DNA of 6,781 nt from Actinomycetota bacterium (GTDB lineage Bacteria > Actinomycetota > Humimicrobiia > Humimicrobiales > Humimicrobiaceae): contig JAFGMJ010000065.1 of NCBI GenBank assembly GCA_016927635.1, positions 1-6,781 of the forward strand, read 5' to 3'. Each line of letters starts with the position of its first letter. The first letter of the stretch is position 1. Below are positions 1-5,867 of this stretch, in pieces. The position numbers were made by a program, and so were the translations under genes. The notes under the pieces are model-generated. The model searched no databases and was not told the DNA's origin. It saw only the letters and a list, made by a program, of their open reading frames with translations.

Positions 1-64
1 TCTTTATGATATTGATTGATTATTTTTAGATTTAATAAATGCAAACTATTTAATTAGCAAATAC

Positions 65-92
65 TTGATTTGTCTAGATAAAGTGATATAAT
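65..92 (+). promoter_or_regulatory. Sigma-70-like promoter with extended -10, upstream of the zinc-ribbon gene
   Basis: A TTGATT box at 65-70 (four of six consensus bases) is followed by a 16-nt spacer and a perfect TATAAT at 87-92. The -10 is preceded by TG one base upstream (84-85), giving an extended -10. The predicted transcript would start near 99 and run into the gene at 137. A second TATAAT at 104-109 has no convincing -35. The flanking DNA is very AT-rich, so chance matches are possible, but the extended -10 with acceptable spacing makes this one of the two best promoters in the window. Confidence 0.5.
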
Positions 93-106
93 AAATACTA
101 AATTAT

Positions 107-125
107 AATATTAATCATTAATATT
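107..125. repeat. 19-bp palindrome between promoter and ribosome binding site
   Basis: Perfect 9-base arms, AATATTAAT and ATTAATATT, flank a single central C at 116. The element begins about 8 bases after the predicted transcription start and ends just before the AAGG Shine-Dalgarno at 127-130. That position suits an operator for a dimeric repressor. As RNA it would need to open several central bases to form a loop and would be a weak A-U hairpin. The sequence match is certain; any function is inferred. Confidence 0.4.
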
Positions 126-136
126 TAAGGTTAATT

Positions 137-346
137 ATGTATAAATGTATGGATTGCGGAAATGAGGAGAAATTTATAGGGTTTGCGGAAGAAAAAGGAA
201 ATGCATGTATTTACCAGGAAAAAAACTTCAGCAGTTCCGGTTTTACCTATTCATGGATATTTAATATTTCTGATAAAAGCTGGAGCTCCAGTTTTAAAGT
301 AATCAGATGCTCAAAATGTAATTCTTTAAAGGTGAAAAAGCTATGA
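137..346 (+). CDS. Small zinc-ribbon-like protein, 69 residues, function unknown
   Basis: I do not recognise a named family. The protein has an N-terminal CxxC (C4, C7) and a C-terminal CxxC (C58, C61), the layout of a zinc ribbon whose two knuckles are separated by about 50 residues. An extra cysteine is at C24. The middle (about 28-55) is rich in Ser and aromatic residues and probably forms the beta strands between the knuckles. There is no signal peptide or membrane segment, so it should be cytoplasmic. The start is ATG with AAGG at 127-130, six bases upstream. The gene is monocistronic: it has its own promoter and converges with the long leftward operon, with 39 bp between the two stop codons. 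Zinc binding is inferred from the cysteine pattern; nucleic-acid binding or a protein-interaction role is possible but not shown. Confidence 0.72.
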   Translation: MYKCMDCGNEEKFIGFAEEKGNACIYQEKNFSSSGFTYSWIFNISDKSWSSSFKVIRCSKCNSLKVKKL

Positions 347-385
347 TTTTATCAATTTTTAAAAAATATTTTTCCTCTATTTTAA

Positions 386-1114
386 TTAAAATTCAAAGCC
401 TTCTTTTTTCGCCACAAGATTACTTGCCTTAAGTAAAGATTCAAATGTCCCTGCATCAGTCCACCAGCCTTTTATTATTGCATAAGTCATATTGCCTTTT
501 TTAATGTATGCATTATTGACATCAGTTATTTCAAGCTCGCCCCTGCCCGAGGGTTTTAAAGTCTTTATAATATCAAAAACAGTATTATCGTAAAGGTAAA
601 GCCCTATTACTGCAAGGTTACTTTTAGGTTTTTTGGGCTTTTCTTCTATATTTATAACCCTGCCGTTTTCTATTTCAGCAACACCAAATCTTTCAGGATC
701 ATCTACTTCCTTTAAAAATATTTTTGCCCCTGAGGGCTGCGCTTCAAAACTTTTTATATCTTCTTTTATATTGTCTTCAATTATATTATCCCCAAGCATC
801 ACAAATATTTTATCATTTTCGGCAAAGTTCTCTGCAAGCTTCAATGCATCTGCGATACCCCCTTCACCTTCCTGATAGGTGTAGCTTATATCTTTTAATC
901 CAAATTCTTTTCCATTACCAATTATTCTTAAAAAATCACCAGCGTAATTTCCTCCAGTAACGATCATTATGTCCTTTAGTGATGCCTTAACCATTGTAAG
1001 AAGGGGATAGTATATCATTGGTTTATTAAATACAGGAAGCAAATGCTTGTTTGTTACTTTTGTACATGGATACATTCTTGTACCAAGACCTCCGGCTAAA
1101 ATTATACCTTTCAT
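386..1114 (-). CDS. rmlA: RmlA-like glucose-1-phosphate nucleotidyltransferase (short form)
   Basis: The likely reaction is glucose 1-phosphate plus dTTP to dTDP-glucose plus pyrophosphate, in the cytoplasm, supplying activated sugar for envelope polysaccharide. The N-terminal nucleotide-binding signature GGLGTR is at residues 8-13, followed by NKHLLPVFNKPMIYYP at 22-37 with the catalytic-type Lys (K23). Q81 and the GGIADA stretch (85-90) match the base-recognition region. LGDN (107-110) carries a metal-binding Asp (D109). EEKP is at 157-160, GELEITDVN at 192-200, and WWTDAGT at 217-223 carries the second metal Asp (D220). At 242 residues it lacks the C-terminal extension of classical RmlA (about 290), so it belongs with the short sugar nucleotidyltransferases, and its nucleotide or sugar preference is less certain. 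The start is ATG with AGGAGA 10 bases upstream. It is the last gene of the leftward operon, 27 bp after uppP. No rmlB, rmlC or rmlD is in view. Confidence 0.86.
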   Translation of the reverse strand: MKGIILAGGLGTRMYPCTKVTNKHLLPVFNKPMIYYPLLTMVKASLKDIMIVTGGNYAGDFLRIIGNGKEFGLKDISYTYQEGEGGIADALKLAENFAENDKIFVMLGDNIIEDNIKEDIKSFEAQPSGAKIFLKEVDDPERFGVAEIENGRVINIEEKPKKPKSNLAVIGLYLYDNTVFDIIKTLKPSGRGELEITDVNNAYIKKGNMTYAIIKGWWTDAGTFESLLKASNLVAKKEGFEF

Positions 1115-1141
1115 TTTCTATTACTCTCCTTATAAATATTT

Positions 1142-2047
1142 TTAGATTTTTCTTAAAAAAATCAGTATAAATACTGTCAATGATAAAAGAATACAGTACA
1201 ATGCAAAAAAATTAAAATTTCTGTTCTTTGAAAGCCTGACCAGGAATTTAATTGCAAAAAGACCGCTTAAATATGAAAAAATAAAACTTGCAATCATCGG
1301 AGTATAATTTAACTTTTCCGGAGAGTCTAAAGCATTTAAAATATCAGGAATTTCAAAAATAAAAGCTCCAAATATAACGGGTATAGACATCAGGAATGAA
1401 AATTTTACGCATGCCTCTCTATTTATCCCAAAACATCTTGCAAAAGAAATAGTGGTGCCTGACCTTGAAATGCCAGGAAAAATTGCTATGGCCTGCCCTA
1501 TGCCTGCTGCAATAGCTATAAGATGACCTGATTTATTATAAGGTTGTTTATTTTCAGCTTCGCTGCCTAAAACAGTTTTTTCAAAAATATTGAATCTTTT
1601 CATGCCAGCATTATAATTTTTAATTTCAATTTTCCTGCCTATATACTCCCCCGAAAATAGAAAAACAGCAGTGATAAGTAAAAATGAAGCAACATATGCA
1701 GGATTTGAAAAAAAGCCTTCTATAAAATCATCCAGCAGAAACCCGGTTATTGCTGCCGGAACTGAAGCAATGATTATTAAAACAGCTAGAGTAAAATAAT
1801 TTTCTCTTCTGGCCTTTCTGCTAAAAAGACCTTTGAAGAAATATCTGATCATACTGATGATGTCTCTATAAAATACTGTTACAAGTGCAAGCAATGTGGC
1901 AAAATGAAGCAGTACGGTATAAAAAACAGGTATATAGCTCCAGTTTAAAATAAATGGCGTTATTACAAGATGCCCTGAGCTGCTGACTGGAAAAAACTCA
2001 GTTAACCCCTGGACTATGCCAAGCACGCATGCTTTAACAATTTCCAA
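1142..2047 (-). CDS. uppP: Undecaprenyl-pyrophosphate phosphatase (UppP/BacA)
   Basis: This integral membrane enzyme dephosphorylates undecaprenyl pyrophosphate to the carrier lipid used for peptidoglycan and other surface polymers; high levels give bacitracin resistance. Both family signatures are present. The (E/Q)xxxE plus Ser/His motif is QGLTEFFPVSSSGHL at 13-27, with E17 and H26. PGISRSGTT at 191-199 carries the essential-type Arg (R195). The first acidic position of the motif is Gln (Q13), a common variant. About seven or eight hydrophobic segments are visible, including 43-60, 85-105, 118-133, 176-191, 215-231, 250-268 and 279-297. At 301 residues it is somewhat longer than the usual 265-290, mainly through a polar loop at about 137-173. 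The start is TTG: GGAAGGG lies 7 bases upstream, and the frame upstream holds no ATG or GTG before a stop. It sits 65 bp after tldE and 27 bp before the sugar nucleotidyltransferase. Confidence 0.95.
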   Translation of the reverse strand: MEIVKACVLGIVQGLTEFFPVSSSGHLVITPFILNWSYIPVFYTVLLHFATLLALVTVFYRDIISMIRYFFKGLFSRKARRENYFTLAVLIIIASVPAAITGFLLDDFIEGFFSNPAYVASFLLITAVFLFSGEYIGRKIEIKNYNAGMKRFNIFEKTVLGSEAENKQPYNKSGHLIAIAAGIGQAIAIFPGISRSGTTISFARCFGINREACVKFSFLMSIPVIFGAFIFEIPDILNALDSPEKLNYTPMIASFIFSYLSGLFAIKFLVRLSKNRNFNFFALYCILLSLTVFILIFLRKI

Positions 2048-2054
2048 TTCGTAA

Positions 2055-2061
2055 CCCTTCC
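2055..2061 (-). promoter_or_regulatory. Ribosome binding site deciding the TTG start of uppP
   Basis: On the minus strand this reads GGAAGGG, with 7 bases to the TTG at 2047-2045. An ATG at 2063-2061 lies nearby but is out of frame with the UppP motifs, so the TTG is the supported start. Confidence 0.6.
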
Positions 2062-2112
2062 ATAGCTGTTTTAATGATTTTTATAATACTATAAGTTTTG
2101 AAAACCGTATAA

Positions 2113-3495
2113 TCAGCTGCCGCTGACAGTTATATTTTTTACAAGAACAGAAGGACTGCCTGTATAACCTCCTGCAGGCATAAATTTTAAATCATTTCCG
2201 ATATCAGTTATACTGCTGCAAAAACTTAATATATCTGTTGCAATTGTTATTTCTTTTACCGGGCAGGAAATCCCGCCCTTTTCAATTAAAAGTCCTTTTG
2301 CTCCTACACTTATCTGGCCAGATATTGGATTTATTCCGGAATGCACTCCTATAATGTCCGTAACATAAAGTCCCCTGTTTGTCTTTTTTATCATGTCGGA
2401 AAATGAAGTAATGCCGTTTAAAAGATAAAAGTTGGATATTCCGGTATGAGGAGGTGATTTATATGATGCCCTGGCTGCATTACCGGTGGAGGGCCTTTTA
2501 TCTTTTCTTGCAGTATATGAGTTGTAAAGATATGTCTTTAATACCCCATCTTCAAAAACTACAGTTTTGCCTTTTGGTACGCCCTCTGAATCAAATGGTC
2601 TTGAAGAAAGGCCATAGCTTAATGTCCCGTCATCGATTATATTGATATTTTTATTAAATATCCTGCTTTCTATCCTGCCCCTGAATAAAGATCTTCCTTT
2701 CTGTACCGCATCTGCAGTTAAAATACCTGCAAGCACCTGTAAAAACTGGGCAGAGACAAAAGAATCCAGCAAAAGATCCATTTTTTGAGATTTAATTTTT
2801 TTTGCACCAAGCAGCGATGTGGATCTTGTAACGGCATTATAAGCGATATCATCAATATCAAAAGAGGACATGTCCCTTGCGCAGTCAAAATAATCACCTG
2901 TGGAAGTATCCGAATCATCCCTTGAAATTACGCTTATATATAAAAAAGCAGAAGTTGATTTATAACTGTCCCTAAATCCTGCAGAGTTTACAATTGCTGT
3001 CTCTGAGATTGAATCATCATATATTAGGTCTGCAACAGCACTGACTCTTTTATCTATTTTTTTTGCTTTTTTTTCAAGACTTTTCGCAATTTCTATTTTT
3101 TGTTCAATTGAAAAATCATTAAACTTTTCTGAAAAGAGACATTTGCGGTCTACAATTTCTTTAGGATAGAAAAATTCCGATTCTTCCGGAAGATAATTAT
3201 AGATATCTTCTGTTGAAACTTCTGAATTATCTGCTGCTCTTTCAATGCACTCTTTTATCTCAGAATCTTCAAGATTTGAAGTGTAGGAATATCCTATTCT
3301 CCCATTTTTAAAAATACGTATTCCCAGACCCTTGGTATCTGAAAATGAAAGATTTTCAATATTTTCATTAAATATGCCTGCTTCATTATGTGTTGAAGAA
3401 ATGCCATATACTTCAAATTGTCCAGCATTCTTAAAAGCAAGCATGCCAGCTGCTTTATCGCAATAATCTAATATTTTTGATTTTTTTTCTCTCAA
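2113..3495 (-). CDS. tldE: TldE/PmbA, non-catalytic partner subunit of the TldD/TldE protease
   Basis: TldE (PmbA) pairs with TldD to form a cytoplasmic metalloprotease that degrades unfolded peptides; in E. coli the pair matures microcin B17 and acts on CcdA. The full family pattern is visible: an N-terminal helix followed by QFEVYG (26-31), IIDDGTLSYGLSSRPFDSEGVP at 286-307, GVLKTYLYNSYTARK at 317-331, STGNA (336-340), GLYVTDIIGVHSGINPISG at 375-393, and SVLVKNITVSG near the C-terminus. Lined up on the shared F and ADA residues, TldD's HExxxH becomes L252-Q253-V-L-A-G257 here, so the zinc ligands and catalytic Glu are missing, as expected for TldE. Length, 460 residues, is normal. The start is TTG, directly abutting the tldD stop. 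The first ATG (residue 18) lacks a Shine-Dalgarno and would cut the conserved first helix. The stop is TGA. Confidence 0.93.
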   Translation of the reverse strand: MREKKSKILDYCDKAAGMLAFKNAGQFEVYGISSTHNEAGIFNENIENLSFSDTKGLGIRIFKNGRIGYSYTSNLEDSEIKECIERAADNSEVSTEDIYNYLPEESEFFYPKEIVDRKCLFSEKFNDFSIEQKIEIAKSLEKKAKKIDKRVSAVADLIYDDSISETAIVNSAGFRDSYKSTSAFLYISVISRDDSDTSTGDYFDCARDMSSFDIDDIAYNAVTRSTSLLGAKKIKSQKMDLLLDSFVSAQFLQVLAGILTADAVQKGRSLFRGRIESRIFNKNINIIDDGTLSYGLSSRPFDSEGVPKGKTVVFEDGVLKTYLYNSYTARKDKRPSTGNAARASYKSPPHTGISNFYLLNGITSFSDMIKKTNRGLYVTDIIGVHSGINPISGQISVGAKGLLIEKGGISCPVKEITIATDILSFCSSITDIGNDLKFMPAGGYTGSPSVLVKNITVSGS

Positions 3496-4881
3496 TTAAA
3501 CTGCAGTACCTCCGACTGTCATTCTTTCAACAAGTATTGTTGGTTGGCCAACCTCATTAGCAATTGACTGCCCGGCTTTTCCGCAAAAGCCGGGTGCAAA
3601 GTCAAGATTATCTGCAACTGATACAATCTTTTCCAGTATTTCAGGACCATTACCTATTAGCGTTGCGCCTTTTACAGGCTCGGATATTTTACCGTTTTCA
3701 ATAATATAACCCTCACTTATCCCAAAAACAAAATCGCCTGTTGCAGGGTCAACCTGCCCACCTGCAAATTCTTTTGCAAATATGCCTTTTTTTACTGAGC
3801 GGATTATATCATCCGGACTTTCACTGCCTTTTTCTATATAAGTGTTGCTCATTCTTGGAAGTGGTATATCCCTGTAAGACTGTCTTCTGCCGTTGCCTGT
3901 TTGCGACAAACCAAGTTTTTTTGAAGATTTTAAGTCTGTTATATAGCTTTTAAGCACGCCATTTTCTATAAGAAGCGTTTTAGAGGATGGGAATCCTTCA
4001 CCATCAACGACATAAGAGCCCCAATGTCCCGCTATTGTGGGATCATCAATCGCATTAATTTTTATATTTGCTATTTTTTTTCCTATTTTGTCTTTGTAAA
4101 CAGATGCATCCTTTACTATTGCATCCGCTTCCAGCCCATGTCCGCATGCTTCATGAAATATAACTCCCCCGAACCCCGGACCAATTACCACCGGCAGGCT
4201 TCCCGCAGGAGCATTTATTGCATCAAGCATTTTAACTGCAATGCCTGCAGCCTCAAGAGCAGCATCATATGGTTTTTTATTATCAAAAATTTCGTATCCG
4301 CATGTTTTGCCAATAGATTTGTACCCTGTCCTTATCTCTCCTTTTTTTTCAGCTATTACGTTGACTGAAAAGAAAACTTTGACATTGCTGTTTTCAGTCA
4401 ACAAACCTTCAGAATTTGCAATAAATTCTTCACTTTCAATATCAGAAATACCTGCGCTTACCTGTATTATTTTATTATCAAAATCACGGGCATTCCTGTC
4501 TACCTCAACAAGATATTCACTTTTGATGGTTTGCGGATAAATTGAAGGATATTTTTTTATTATAAGCTGTTGAGGATATATTTTTTTTGTCAAATCAAGC
4601 GCTTTTAACATAGTGGAACAGTTAACTGCAGCACTCAGTATTTTTGCAGCATTTATAAGTTTATCACTCTGAAGAGAATCGACATATGCATAAAAAGTGC
4701 TGTCTTCTGATATAAGCCTTAAACCGCATCCTAATTCAAAACCGCTGCTCACATTTTCAATTTTACCGTCTTCAATATTGAGGCTGTTGCTGGTTTTTTT
4801 CTGAATAAATATTTCAGAAAAGTCTCCACCGCTTTTTAGAAGTATATTTAAGATTTTTTTAACAAGTCTGGTATCAATCAT
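3496..4881 (-). CDS. tldD: TldD, catalytic zinc metalloprotease subunit
   Basis: This is the zinc-bearing subunit of the TldD/TldE peptidase. The HExxxH motif is HEACGH at 243-248 (H243 and H248 as ligands, E244 as catalytic base), followed by GLEADAIVKDASVY (249-262). The third ligand, a C-terminal cysteine in this family, matches C433 in GFCGKAGQ (431-438). Other family blocks are AGHWGSYVVDGEG (284-296), LLIENGVLKSYITDL (303-317), RMSNTYIEKG (343-352), GGQVDPATGDFVFG (374-387) and the C-terminal QPTILVERMTVGGTA. All catalytic residues are intact and the length, 461 residues, is normal. There is no signal peptide, so it acts in the cytoplasm. The ATG start has only a weak purine-rich GAAAG upstream and lies 9 bp after the YtxH-like gene, suggesting coupled translation. 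The stop codon TAA is immediately followed by the tldE start. Confidence 0.96.
   Translation of the reverse strand: MIDTRLVKKILNILLKSGGDFSEIFIQKKTSNSLNIEDGKIENVSSGFELGCGLRLISEDSTFYAYVDSLQSDKLINAAKILSAAVNCSTMLKALDLTKKIYPQQLIIKKYPSIYPQTIKSEYLVEVDRNARDFDNKIIQVSAGISDIESEEFIANSEGLLTENSNVKVFFSVNVIAEKKGEIRTGYKSIGKTCGYEIFDNKKPYDAALEAAGIAVKMLDAINAPAGSLPVVIGPGFGGVIFHEACGHGLEADAIVKDASVYKDKIGKKIANIKINAIDDPTIAGHWGSYVVDGEGFPSSKTLLIENGVLKSYITDLKSSKKLGLSQTGNGRRQSYRDIPLPRMSNTYIEKGSESPDDIIRSVKKGIFAKEFAGGQVDPATGDFVFGISEGYIIENGKISEPVKGATLIGNGPEILEKIVSVADNLDFAPGFCGKAGQSIANEVGQPTILVERMTVGGTAV
3509..3513 (-). promoter_or_regulatory. Ribosome binding site of tldE inside the tldD 3' end
   Basis: GGAGG on the minus strand lies within the last codons of tldD, 13 bases before the TTG of tldE. 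This is a strong Shine-Dalgarno at longer than optimal spacing. It supports the TTG start and translational coupling to tldD termination. Confidence 0.5.
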
Positions 4882-4890
4882 ATTTCTTTC

Positions 4891-5250
4891 TTATGTCAGA
4901 TAGTCCTCTGTTTTTTTTGCTGCTTCTTTACTTTCCTTTACAACCTGCTTTATTTTAGATGCGGTGCTTGAAGCCTTCTTTTTGCCCTTTTCAATCATTT
5001 CTTCGCCCTTCATAACAAGTCCTTCAATTTTCTGTTTTCCGGCCTCTGCAAGGCTTCTGGATTTTTCAACAAATTCTGAAATATTTTCCCTGCTCAGTTC
5101 AACAAATTTTTCACTTTTTTCAAGTATATCTTTTCTTGTTTCTTTACCTGATTTTGGGGCAACAAGTATTCCTACCAGTGTGCCCACAGCTATTCCAGCA
5201 AATAGTGCTATCGCAATTTCTCCGGCATAATTTTTTTTACCTGCGCTCAT
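4891..5250 (-). CDS. YtxH-like membrane-anchored protein
   Basis: The 119-residue product has one glycine-rich hydrophobic segment (about 10-31, with a GIAVGTLVG core) followed at once by LVAPKSGKETR (29-39), the hallmark of YtxH-domain proteins. The rest (40-115) is highly charged, rich in Lys, Glu, Ser and Ala, and likely a long amphipathic helix or coiled coil. It should be anchored in the cytoplasmic membrane by its N-terminus. B. subtilis YtxH is a general-stress protein; the molecular function of the family is unknown. The start is ATG with a strong GGGAGG at 5257-5262, six bases upstream. An overlapping ATG four bases earlier is out of frame. It follows the DUF948 gene by 48 bp and precedes tldD by 9 bp. 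YtxH and DUF948 genes are frequent neighbours, which supports both calls. Confidence 0.82.
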   Translation of the reverse strand: MSAGKKNYAGEIAIALFAGIAVGTLVGILVAPKSGKETRKDILEKSEKFVELSRENISEFVEKSRSLAEAGKQKIEGLVMKGEEMIEKGKKKASSTASKIKQVVKESKEAAKKTEDYLT

Positions 5251-5298
5251 TCATAACCTCCCTTTTCAATATTTTCTATACAATTTTTTTAATTATGA

Positions 5299-5682
5299 TT
5301 ACCTGTTATTATTTTTATTTGTTTTTTCACTTGATTTTTTCACAACTTCTGAAAACCCTGCGGCTGCGCTTAAAAGCTTTATAATTGGACTTGTAATAAG
5401 AATCCTTGCAAGTCTTATTATCTTTTCAAGCTGTTCTACTATTGAAGAAACGCTTTGCGTCAGTTCACTTATTGAACCCACTTCAGAGTTTAGATGCGAA
5501 ACTGTTGTATTTAATTTTTCAACCATTGGTATAAGGCTTTGATTTAATTTTTCAGAAAGATGCCTTATTCTGTTAAGCAGTTTAAATAGCGGTATTGCGA
5601 CTATAACTCCTGCTACTGCAAAAGCTGAAATCAATATTATTGCTATAAGTCCTGTAATCTCTAGAAAGCTCATGGATTCCAT
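5299..5682 (-). CDS. DUF948-type membrane-anchored coiled-coil protein
   Basis: The 127-residue product has an N-terminal transmembrane helix (about 6-33), then a long amphipathic heptad-like stretch (about 34-90) with regularly spaced Leu, Ile and Val. A second fairly hydrophobic block, ARILITSPIIKLLSAAAGF (92-110), precedes a polar Lys/Asn-rich tail. This order, including the SP-I-K-hydrophobic block near the C-terminus, fits DUF948 proteins (B. subtilis YtxG type), which are often encoded next to YtxH. The biochemical role is unknown; a membrane-associated scaffold or stress protein is the usual guess. The start is ATG with AGGGG at 5688-5692, five bases upstream; M4 is an alternative without an obvious Shine-Dalgarno. 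It is the first gene of the leftward operon, about 60 bases downstream of the predicted transcription start. Confidence 0.77.
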   Translation of the reverse strand: MESMSFLEITGLIAIILISAFAVAGVIVAIPLFKLLNRIRHLSEKLNQSLIPMVEKLNTTVSHLNSEVGSISELTQSVSSIVEQLEKIIRLARILITSPIIKLLSAAAGFSEVVKKSSEKTNKNNNR

Positions 5683-5735
5683 TTTAACCCCTAAATAAAA
5701 TATTTTAAATCTAATATATAAATTTTGCCCATATA

Positions 5736-5751
5736 AATATTTTTAAATATT
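5736..5751. repeat. AT palindrome overlapping the operon -10 and start site
   Basis: Seven-base arms AATATTT and AAATATT flank a TT centre. The element overlaps part of the -10 and the predicted +1 of the leftward operon, where a repressor would block initiation. Its composition is pure A/T in a region that is nearly all A/T, so chance is a real alternative. Confidence 0.25.
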
Positions 5752-5777
5752 ATATAAATAATACCTTTATTATTCAA
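5749..5777 (-). promoter_or_regulatory. Promoter of the DUF948-ytxH-tldD-tldE-uppP-rmlA operon
   Basis: On the minus strand a TTGAAT -35 (5772-5777) is followed by a 17-nt spacer and a perfect TATAAT -10 (5749-5754). Predicted transcription starts near 5742, leaving a leader of about 60 bases before the ATG at 5682. The -35 matches the first four consensus bases. It is the only well-spaced box pair I found upstream of the operon. The 65-bp gap before uppP holds no convincing internal promoter, so the six genes are probably co-transcribed from here. Confidence 0.5.
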
Positions 5778-5811
5778 AAAATAAAAAATCTAATTTATAA
5801 TAATAAACTTA

Positions 5812-5840
5812 TTGTGAAAAAATGCCTGTTTTGGGATTAT
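5812..5840 (+). promoter_or_regulatory. Possible promoter of the lipoprotein gene
   Basis: TTGTGA at 5812-5817 and GATTAT at 5835-5840 are each four of six matches to consensus with a 17-nt spacer. This would give a short leader before the AGGAG at 5859-5863 and the ATG at 5868. The match is weak for such AT-rich DNA; the main support is position, since the divergent gene must have its own promoter in this 185-bp gap. Confidence 0.25.
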
Positions 5841-5867
5841 GCATATTTTATTGTATAAAGGAGAAAT

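Larger units (their letters stand above)
5707..5800. repeat. Pair of near-identical 15-bp direct repeats bracketing the operon promoter
   Basis: Copies at 5707-5721 and 5786-5800 both begin AAATCTAAT and match at 14 of 15 positions. They are offset by 79 bp and flank the leftward promoter, one upstream of the -35 and one in the untranslated leader. The shorter core AAATCTAA recurs in reverse orientation near position 26. They could be paired regulator sites, but the DNA is extremely AT-rich. Confidence 0.3.

Noticed and set aside
1..64. Possible end of a gene at the left edge
   Set aside because: All six frames meet stop codons within a short distance and the composition is that of AT-rich intergenic DNA; nothing coding is visible.
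347..392. AT-only inverted repeats (AAAAATATTTTT at about 362-373 and a 14-bp palindrome at 379-392) between the convergent stop codons, as a bidirectional terminator
   Set aside because: The stems contain no G or C and have no room for a loop, so they would be unstable as RNA. Transcription must end somewhere here, but the sequence does not identify a convincing terminator.
2048..2112. Internal promoter in the 65-bp gap between tldE and uppP
   Set aside because: TATTAT and TATAGT boxes occur on the minus strand, but neither has a recognisable -35 at suitable spacing. A short GTTTT-G-AAAAC palindrome (2095-2105) has no clear role.
4024..4540. Open frames on the plus strand opposite tldD (and similar ones opposite rmlA, tldE and the YtxH-like gene)
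   Set aside because: They lie wholly within strongly recognised genes on the other strand, have Cys/Phe/Ser-rich composition typical of antisense translation, and lack ribosome binding sites or conserved motifs.
386..5682. RiPP or microcin biosynthesis cluster suggested by TldD/TldE
   Set aside because: No small precursor peptide, cyclodehydratase, YcaO, radical-SAM enzyme or dedicated exporter is present. TldD/TldE pairs are widespread outside such clusters.
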